DNA from: Ferrovibrio sp. MS7
Lineage (GTDB): Bacteria > Pseudomonadota > Alphaproteobacteria > Ferrovibrionales > Ferrovibrionaceae
NCBI RefSeq assembly: GCF_038404985.1
Contig: NZ_JBBKBA010000001.1
Coordinates: 1,888,001-1,952,000 of the forward strand
DNA: 64,000 nt
Direction: 5' to 3'
This document shows, one piece after another, positions 59,412 to 64,000 of the stretch; the stretch's first letter is position 1; the number at the start of each line of letters is the position of its first letter. The translations under genes were made by a program, and so were the position numbers. The notes under the pieces are model-generated. The model searched no databases. It was not told the origin of the DNA and saw only the letters and a list, made by a program, of their open reading frames with translations.

Positions 59412-60133
59412 ATCCCGCAGAATGGCCCGACCTGCCGCCCGGCTATACGCTGAAGCTTTGCGCCGGTGATGCCTTCGACACCGCCTGCCAGGCGGCGCGT
59501 GATGGGGCGGATGATGGCTTCATGCTGATGGTGGACCGGCAGGATCGCTGCGAGGCCGCCCTGGTGCTGCGCCCGCTCGATCCGATCCAGCCGGCATTGA
59601 CGCTCAGCTATGTCGGCCTGCTCGGCCTGCATGACGGTTTCGCGGCGGTGGCGCCGGCGGAAACCCCGGCCAGTATCGGCTGGCCCGACCGCCTGCTGGT
59701 GAATGCAGCCTGCGTTGGCGGCATCCGCGTCGCGCATGGCCCGCTGGTCGAGAAGCAAGGCATGATGGATGTGCCCGACTGGCTGGTGATCGGCATTGCC
59801 GTGCAGATGTTTGGCGAGCATCAGGATGACGATCCTGGCCATGACCTCGCCTATACCGACCTGCATGAAGAGGGCTGTGGCGAGGTCACGGTGCCGAAGC
59901 TGGTCGAATCTTTCGCGCGGCACCTGCTGCATTGGCTCGACCGCTGGCAGGAAGACGGCTTCGAGCCGGTGCGCCGCGCCGTGCTGCATGACCTGGATGA
60001 CAAGGCATTGAAGATCGAGCCCAATGGCGATGCGTCGCTCCAGGAAAATGGCGCCAAAACCATTTATGCCTTGCGCGACCGCCTGCGGCAGACGAGCTGG
60101 GCGTTGCCTGAAGCCATGAAAGCTGTGCTGTGA
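59408..60133 (+). CDS. Biotin/lipoate-ligase-fold protein of the formate dehydrogenase cluster
   Basis: 241 residues. The fold is that of biotin/lipoate protein ligases (FMLMVDRQDRCEAALVLRPLDPIQPALTLSYVGLLGLHDGFAAV, then IGWPDRLLVNAACVGGIRVA). The lysine that contacts the acyl-adenylate in true ligases (the RKLAG place of BirA) is replaced: the sequence reads AACVGG. A C-terminal 60-residue extension (DLDDKALKIEPNGD...) is present. It is therefore probably not an active ligase. It overlaps fdhD and the next gene by four bases each, which ties it to formate dehydrogenase maturation. Confidence 0.75.
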   Translation: MNPAEWPDLPPGYTLKLCAGDAFDTACQAARDGADDGFMLMVDRQDRCEAALVLRPLDPIQPALTLSYVGLLGLHDGFAAVAPAETPASIGWPDRLLVNAACVGGIRVAHGPLVEKQGMMDVPDWLVIGIAVQMFGEHQDDDPGHDLAYTDLHEEGCGEVTVPKLVESFARHLLHWLDRWQEDGFEPVRRAVLHDLDDKALKIEPNGDASLQENGAKTIYALRDRLRQTSWALPEAMKAVL

Positions 60134-60606
60134 AGCTGCTGCGCGCCATCCGCTTCGATGAGTCCGACACGCGCGTCTTCCCGGCGGCAGCCGCTTCCGG
60201 CGAATGGGCGGTGCCGGGCACCTTCGTTTTCGCCGATGCCGATCCGGAGACGCTCAGCCGGCGGGAACGCCAGGCCTTCGCCAATGGTTTCCTCGGGCTG
60301 GAAAGTTTCGGCTGGTCCACCCTGGTCAGCATCGCCACCATCGACGCCGAGGAATATGAGGCGGTGGTGGCAGCCCTGGCCCGGCATCTGCAGCAAGCAT
60401 ATGGCGCACCGGATTTCGCCGCCGCCCATGCCGCCGCTCGCGAGGAGGTCGATTACGCCGTCTCGCTCTGCGAACACCCGATCAATACGCTGCTCTCGCT
60501 CAGCCGTTTCATCGAGGGCGATGCGATCCGCGAACAATTCCGCGTCGTGCAGCCGCCTGGCGAAAAGCCGCATGCGAAAATCTGGGAGATCGTGCCGGAT
60601 GCCTGA
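60130..60606 (+). CDS. DUF6505-like protein of the formate dehydrogenase cluster
   Basis: 158 residues, soluble, no recognised catalytic motif. The start MKLLRAIRFDESDTRVFPAAAASGEWAVPGTFVFADADPETLSRRERQAFANGFLGLESFGWSTLVSIATID is characteristic of a family repeatedly found beside fdhD and DUF3305 genes in alphaproteobacteria; the DUF number is given from memory. It overlaps both neighbours (four and eight bases), so it is translated as part of the fdhD operon. Confidence 0.75.
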   Translation: MKLLRAIRFDESDTRVFPAAAASGEWAVPGTFVFADADPETLSRRERQAFANGFLGLESFGWSTLVSIATIDAEEYEAVVAALARHLQQAYGAPDFAAAHAAAREEVDYAVSLCEHPINTLLSLSRFIEGDAIREQFRVVQPPGEKPHAKIWEIVPDA

Positions 60607-61615
60607 AGCCTTCTGGATCAGCAGTGGTTATGACCTGCTGGATCGCGGCGCCGATGGCCGGTTGGGGGTGAGCGGTGATTTCATCCGCGCCTATCTCAGC
60701 CGGCCGGAAATGGCGCCGCCGGATGAAGCCTGCGATGCCGAACGCGCGCTGCATGCCGCTTTGCTGGCCGAACCGCTGCAGGCGGTGACGGCCACTGATC
60801 TTGGCCGGCTGGCTGATCCGGATGCGCGGGAAAATTATGCGATCTTCCTGCGCTTCCGCGATCATCTGGTTGGCAGCGGCAGTCTGGAGGCGGCCTATGT
60901 CGGGCTGTTCCGCCCCAATGCACCGGCAGTGCCGGCGATGTTCATTGATCATCTGGCGGCGGCGATCCTGCGCGATCTGCTGGAGGGGCGCGACAATGCC
61001 TTCCAGGCCCGCGCCGCCGAGCTGTTTTTCCGCGTGCAGAAGGTGACGATCCAGGATAGCCGCATGCTGCTTGCCGATGACGAGACGGTTGAGATGCTGT
61101 CTGCCGGCCGTGGCTTCGGTTCGCTGGGTGCATTGGTGGCGCAGGCCGGCACCGCCTTGCGCAATGTCGATATGGATATCCTGACCAAGGAGAATGCGCC
61201 GGAATACTGGGCGCGCAGCGACAAGCATGATTTCGTGCTCGACTTTGGCTTCACGCGCGCCGGGCAGGATGCCTTCGCCCGCGTGATCGAGGCCTGGGTG
61301 GAGCGGCTGACCGGCGCCGCCGTGCAGGTGCAGCCGGTGCAGACCATCCGTGACGAACGCTGGGTCTGGCATATCGGCCTCGACACCACCGCGAACACGA
61401 TCATGAACGCGCTTTACGAAGGCAAGAGCGTGGACGAGGATCATATGCGCCAGATCCTGGCGCTGTTCCGGCTGGATTTCCGCGATCCGTCGCTGATGCT
61501 GCCGCGCGTGGCCGGCCGCTCGGTTTATCTCGGCATGGCGATGGATCATCATGGCAAGCTGCGGCTCAAGCCGCAGAATCTGGTGGTCAACCTGCCGCTG
61601 AATGCGGGAAGCTGA
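60599..61615 (+). CDS. DUF6352-like protein of the formate dehydrogenase cluster
   Basis: 338 residues. The start MPEAFWISSGYDLLDRGADGRLGVSGDFIRAYLSRPEMAPP and the central DHLVGSGSLEAAYVGLF identify a family that travels with the previous gene; the DUF number is from memory. No metal or nucleotide motif is apparent. The start at 60599 overlaps the previous gene by eight bases; an extended frame from 60158 lies antisense-like over that gene and is rejected. The GTG-rich upstream part is out of family. Confidence 0.75.
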   Translation: MPEAFWISSGYDLLDRGADGRLGVSGDFIRAYLSRPEMAPPDEACDAERALHAALLAEPLQAVTATDLGRLADPDARENYAIFLRFRDHLVGSGSLEAAYVGLFRPNAPAVPAMFIDHLAAAILRDLLEGRDNAFQARAAELFFRVQKVTIQDSRMLLADDETVEMLSAGRGFGSLGALVAQAGTALRNVDMDILTKENAPEYWARSDKHDFVLDFGFTRAGQDAFARVIEAWVERLTGAAVQVQPVQTIRDERWVWHIGLDTTANTIMNALYEGKSVDEDHMRQILALFRLDFRDPSLMLPRVAGRSVYLGMAMDHHGKLRLKPQNLVVNLPLNAGS

Positions 61616-61630
61616 GCCAGGGGGAAGCAG

Positions 61631-62176
61631 ATGTCTGAAATCCTGCCGCCTGAAACCGAAACCCGCCGCGTGGGCGTCATCCTCGAGCGCCGCAAGCTGG
61701 ATAATCCCTGGCAGGAATTCAGCTGGCGCCCGGTGCAGGTTCTGCCCGGCGTGCCGGAAGTGTCGCCCTGGACCCGCCTGGCGGAAGGCGAGGGCTGGGT
61801 GCAGTTCTATGCCGGCGCGGCGGAGCTGCGGCTCTATCGCCACGAAAGCGAAACCTACGCCTACAACATCGAAAGCGCGCAGCCGGCGGTCTGGATTTTC
61901 CTGCGCAATTGCGATGAGGCGCCGGGTATCCTGCTGCATGGCGCCTCGGTCGATCCCGGCGAAGCCCATGCCCATAACGATACCGGCGACGATATTGTCG
62001 ATTTCGTACCGATGCCGGCCTCGATCCTGGACTGGATGCAGGATTATGTGCGGCGGCATCCGCCGACCAAGGAGCATTACAAGCGCAAGCGCGACCGGGC
62101 CAATCCGGAAGCACTGGCGCGGCGCACGCGGCTGTATGAATCCGATCCGCTGCGCCAGGTGCCCGAGGACGAGTGA
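61631..62176 (+). CDS. DUF3305 family protein
   Basis: 181 residues. The start TRRVGVILERRKLDNPWQEFSWRPVQVLPG and the following WVQFYAGAAELRLYRHESETYAYNIESAQPAVWIFLR are the DUF3305 pattern, seen with DUF3306 in formate dehydrogenase clusters. The protein is soluble; its role is unknown. GGGGAAGCAG precedes the ATG. It is directly followed by the DUF3306 gene. Confidence 0.85.
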   Translation: MSEILPPETETRRVGVILERRKLDNPWQEFSWRPVQVLPGVPEVSPWTRLAEGEGWVQFYAGAAELRLYRHESETYAYNIESAQPAVWIFLRNCDEAPGILLHGASVDPGEAHAHNDTGDDIVDFVPMPASILDWMQDYVRRHPPTKEHYKRKRDRANPEALARRTRLYESDPLRQVPEDE

Positions 62177-62184
62177 GGCAACAG

Positions 62185-62793
62185 ATGGCCGCAGGCGAAC
62201 GCGACAAACCCGAGCAGGACGACGGCGAGGCCGGCGGCTTCCTGTCGCGCTGGTCGCGGCGCAAGGCGGAAGCGCGGCGCGAGCCGCCGCCGGTGGCAGA
62301 GCCGGTTGTTGAGGCAGAGGTCCCTGCGCTGGAGATCGATCCGGCGACGCTGCCGCCGATCGAGAGCCTGACCGCTGAGAGCGATTTCAGCGTTTTCCTG
62401 CAAAAGGGCGTGCCGTCAGGTCTGCGTGCCGCTGCTTTGCGCAAGCTCTGGCTGGTCGAGCCCAGCGTGGTGAACTACAAGGCGCTGGTCGAATACAACT
62501 GGGACTTCAACGCGCCGGGCTATGGCGAATTGCTGCCCACCGACGACATCGCGCAGATGGCGCAGCGGGTATTCTCCGGTTTCAGCCAGGACCCGAAGCC
62601 GGAAGACCAGCCGCCGGCGGCTGGTGACGAGGCGGTGCCGCAGGCTTTGCCAGCACCGCAGGAAGAGGCGGTTGCGACAGTGCCGGCTGCCGAGCCTGCC
62701 ATCGAGGCGGTGCCCGTCGTGGACGTTGAGCCACAGCCTGAACCTGTGATGCCATCGCCGCGGCGGCGGCATGGCGGGGCGCTGCCGACCTGA
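62185..62793 (+). CDS. DUF3306 family protein
   Basis: 202 residues. The family start GGFLSRWSRRKAEARR and the centre PIESLTAESDFSVFLQKGVPSGLRAAALRKLWLVEPSVVNYKALVEYNWDFNAPGYGEL are clear; the C-terminal 80 residues are a proline/alanine/glutamate-rich tail ending PRRRHGGALPT. A GTG at 62173 would overlap the previous stop (GTGA), and the ATG at 62185 has GAGG ahead; both are possible. The protein is paired with DUF3305. Confidence 0.85.
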   Translation: MAAGERDKPEQDDGEAGGFLSRWSRRKAEARREPPPVAEPVVEAEVPALEIDPATLPPIESLTAESDFSVFLQKGVPSGLRAAALRKLWLVEPSVVNYKALVEYNWDFNAPGYGELLPTDDIAQMAQRVFSGFSQDPKPEDQPPAAGDEAVPQALPAPQEEAVATVPAAEPAIEAVPVVDVEPQPEPVMPSPRRRHGGALPT

Positions 62794-62887
62794 GGCCACA
62801 GATCCGGGCCGTTTTCGTGCCTGCTTCGCCTGGCGAAACCCGCCGGCTGAAACCGCCTTATTCATTTTATCCCGTAAAAGCTCGATA

Positions 62888-62920
62888 AAATCTTGCAACT
62901 GAGAGTCGCTTGCAAGATTT
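62888..62920. promoter_or_regulatory. 11-bp inverted repeat upstream of the HTH-TorD gene
   Basis: AAATCTTGCAA (62888-62898) and TTGCAAGATTT (62910-62920) are perfect inverted arms with an 11-bp spacer, so their centres lie two helical turns apart. This is the arrangement expected for a dimeric helix-turn-helix protein. It lies about 100 bp before the gene for such a protein. Confidence 0.6.
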
Positions 62921-62951
62921 CGCAAGCGCAGCAAATGCCCTGACAAATCAG

Positions 62952-62999
62952 TTACTTACTGCGATTTCGGTTGCGTCCAACAAATGAATTTGTAAGTAA
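62952..62999. promoter_or_regulatory. Second inverted repeat near the HTH-TorD start
   Basis: TTACTTAC (62952-62959) and GTAAGTAA (62992-62999) are perfect inverted arms 32 bp apart, the right arm 18 bp before the start codon. They enclose an inner CAAAT-GA-ATTTG palindrome (62981-62992). They may be part of the operator or form an RNA hairpin over the leader. Confidence 0.5.
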
Positions 63000-63017
63000 T
63001 AACAATTGGAGGGAATC

Positions 63018-63827
63018 GTGAGCGCTGCACTGGCAAAAGTTGTAGAGATCGTGGGCGGGCAAACCCAGCTCGCGCGGCTGCTTGGCGTCAAGCAGGCCAA
63101 TGTGTGGCATTGGCTGAACAAGGCTGACCGCGTGCCGGGCGAATATGTACTGGCGATCGAGACCGCGACCGGCGGTCAGGTGACGCGCCATGACCTGCGC
63201 CCCGACCTCTATCCTGATGCCCAGGCGCTTGATGCCGCCCCGTCTATCCCTGAAGAAGATCTCTGGCGGGCACAGATTTATGCGCTGCTTGGCCGTTGCC
63301 TCGCGCGGCGCCCCGATACGGCGCTGCTGACCGCCCTGGCGCAGCTCAAGGGCGATGAAAGCCCGATGGGGCAGGCGCTGGGCGCGCTGGCCGAAGCCGC
63401 CCGCACCACATCGCTGGAGCGCGCCCAGGAAGAATACGATGCCTTGTTCATTGGTTTGCCGCGCGGCGAACTGGTGCCCTATGCCTCGTTCTATCGCACC
63501 GGCTTCCTCTACGAGCGCCCGCTGGCCAAGCTGCGCGGCGATATGCAGCAACTCGGCTATGCGCGCGCCGATCACGTCACCGAGCCGGAAGACCATATGG
63601 GCGCGCTGTGCGAATTGATGGCACTGCTGATCCGTGGCGGTGATGGTCGCGGCCCGGCGGAACTGAAGACGCAGGAGCGGCTGTATCAGCAGCATCTGGC
63701 ACCCTGGGGCGAACGCTTCTTCGCCGATCTGGAGCAGGCCGCCAGCGCGAAACTCTATCGGCCGCTCGGCACTGCCGGCCGGCTGTTCATGTTGATCGAA
63801 ACCCAGGCATTTGTGATGGCCGCCTGA
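63018..63827 (+). CDS. TorD-family chaperone fused to a YdaS/Cro-like HTH
   Basis: 269 residues. Residues about 1-70 (ALAKVVEIVGGQTQLARLLGVKQANVWHWLNKADRVPGEYVLAIETATGGQVTRHDLRPDLYP) form a YdaS/Cro-type DNA-binding domain. Residues 80-265 are a TorD/DmsD-type helical chaperone (LWRAQIYALLGRCLARRPD..., EYDALFIGLPRGELVPYASFYRTGFLYERPLAKLRGDMQQLGYA, the EPEDHMGALCELMALLI motif). The chaperone part should bind the molybdo-enzyme's Tat signal. GTG at 63018 follows GGAGGG. A 224-bp regulatory gap with inverted repeats separates it from the upstream genes, which suggests separate control. Confidence 0.88.
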   Translation: MSAALAKVVEIVGGQTQLARLLGVKQANVWHWLNKADRVPGEYVLAIETATGGQVTRHDLRPDLYPDAQALDAAPSIPEEDLWRAQIYALLGRCLARRPDTALLTALAQLKGDESPMGQALGALAEAARTTSLERAQEEYDALFIGLPRGELVPYASFYRTGFLYERPLAKLRGDMQQLGYARADHVTEPEDHMGALCELMALLIRGGDGRGPAELKTQERLYQQHLAPWGERFFADLEQAASAKLYRPLGTAGRLFMLIETQAFVMAA

Positions 63828-63861
63828 GCGGCCATCGGGAAATTTTGATGGAGGACCTGCC

Positions 63862-64000
63862 ATGAGCAAGGACAACACCCCAGAGCAGAAGACACCGGAG
63901 AAGAAAGCGGCGCTCGATCGTCGCAGCTTTCTGCGTGCCGCTGGTGCGGGCGCTGCTGCTGCGGCGGCGGTGACCGTTGCGGCCAAGCCGGAACAGGCGG
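63862..64000 (+). CDS. Small Tat-signal protein of the formate dehydrogenase region (partial)
   Basis: The gene runs past the right edge; 46 codons are visible. After a hydrophilic start rich in Lys, Pro and Glu comes DRRSFLRAAGAGAAAAAAVTVAA, a twin-arginine signal. It corresponds to the short formate dehydrogenase region Tat-target family (TIGR02811 type) usually found just before the catalytic subunit gene. GGAGG at 63850-63854 precedes the ATG. The formate dehydrogenase subunits are expected beyond base 64000. Confidence 0.85.
   Translation, partial: MSKDNTPEQKTPEKKAALDRRSFLRAAGAGAAAAAAVTVAAKPEQA

Noticed and set aside
60158-60598. Extended reading frame ahead of the DUF6352-like gene
   Set aside because: It overlaps the well-supported DUF6505-like gene in another frame and has shadow composition (Arg/Ser/Pro-rich).

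Overview
The window is GC-rich, densely packed bacterial chromosome from an alphaproteobacterium, most likely Rhodospirillales-like. This rests on the proteins rather than on a marker gene: a SAM-II riboswitch on metZ, the HutF branch of histidine breakdown, an ArgE, ClpP and HrcA/GrpE/DnaKJ set of alphaproteobacterial type, and a formate dehydrogenase accessory cluster (FdhD plus several DUF families) typical of that class. There is no rRNA and no CRISPR array. Two tRNAs (Gly-GCC, Glu-CUC) lie near 55.5-55.9 kb.

Layout, left to right. 0-1 kb: end of a D-galactonate (De Ley-Doudoroff-type) operon, dgoK-dgoA. 1-6 kb: patatin phospholipase, NDUFAF5/BioC-like methyltransferase, TetR regulator with its own operator, VOC protein and the Mrp/ApbC Fe-S carrier, with two palindromic repeat pairs and a 10-bp-period AATAAG array between genes. 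6-10.4 kb: membrane protein quality control (hflK-hflC-degP) facing a clpP paralogue. 10.5-17.4 kb: 3-hydroxybutyrate dehydrogenase, metZ behind a promoter, SAM-II aptamer and terminator, an OmpA-family porin, apaG, folE, a SelW-like protein and argE. 17.4-20.1 kb: divergent hutF/hutI around a HutC-like operator. 20.2-30 kb: housekeeping genes including an rsmB homologue with a long disordered repeat-rich N-terminus, ilvA, a cation antiporter, and a 274-bp nested palindromic element next to ilvA. 30-40 kb: dapB, dnaJ, dnaK, rarD, an exported nicotinamidase, alkB, a CBS-histidine kinase, grpE and hrcA. 40.1-42.4 kb: three tandem tail-collar-domain proteins and a GNAT acetyltransferase with no other phage genes.

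42.5-55.5 kb is an integrated element of about 13 kb inserted in the tRNA-Gly(GCC) gene. A 111-bp direct repeat (102 identical positions) marks its ends and the tRNA is kept intact at the right end. Its core (excisionase-like protein, primase-polymerase/VapE-type helicase, tyrosine integrase) is host-like in base composition. Both flanks are AT-rich cargo. On the left are a 1252-residue protein with a possible nuclease domain and a degenerate STAND-like ATPase domain, a small Cys/His protein and an unknown protein. On the right are an XRE regulator with a palindromic operator, and a translationally coupled DUF3010 protein plus eukaryotic-like Ser/Thr kinase. These cargo genes are the best candidates in the window for undescribed anti-phage systems.

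56-64 kb is a tungstate/formate dehydrogenase region. A tungstate-type ABC transporter (tupB-tupC-tupA, minus strand) diverges from fdhD and six further accessory genes (plus strand) across a perfect 16-bp-arm palindrome that looks like a metal-responsive operator. The accessory run ends with a TorD-family chaperone fused to an N-terminal YdaS/Cro-like DNA-binding domain, preceded by inverted repeats it could bind, and then the start of a small Tat-signal protein of the formate dehydrogenase region. The catalytic subunits presumably follow beyond the right edge.
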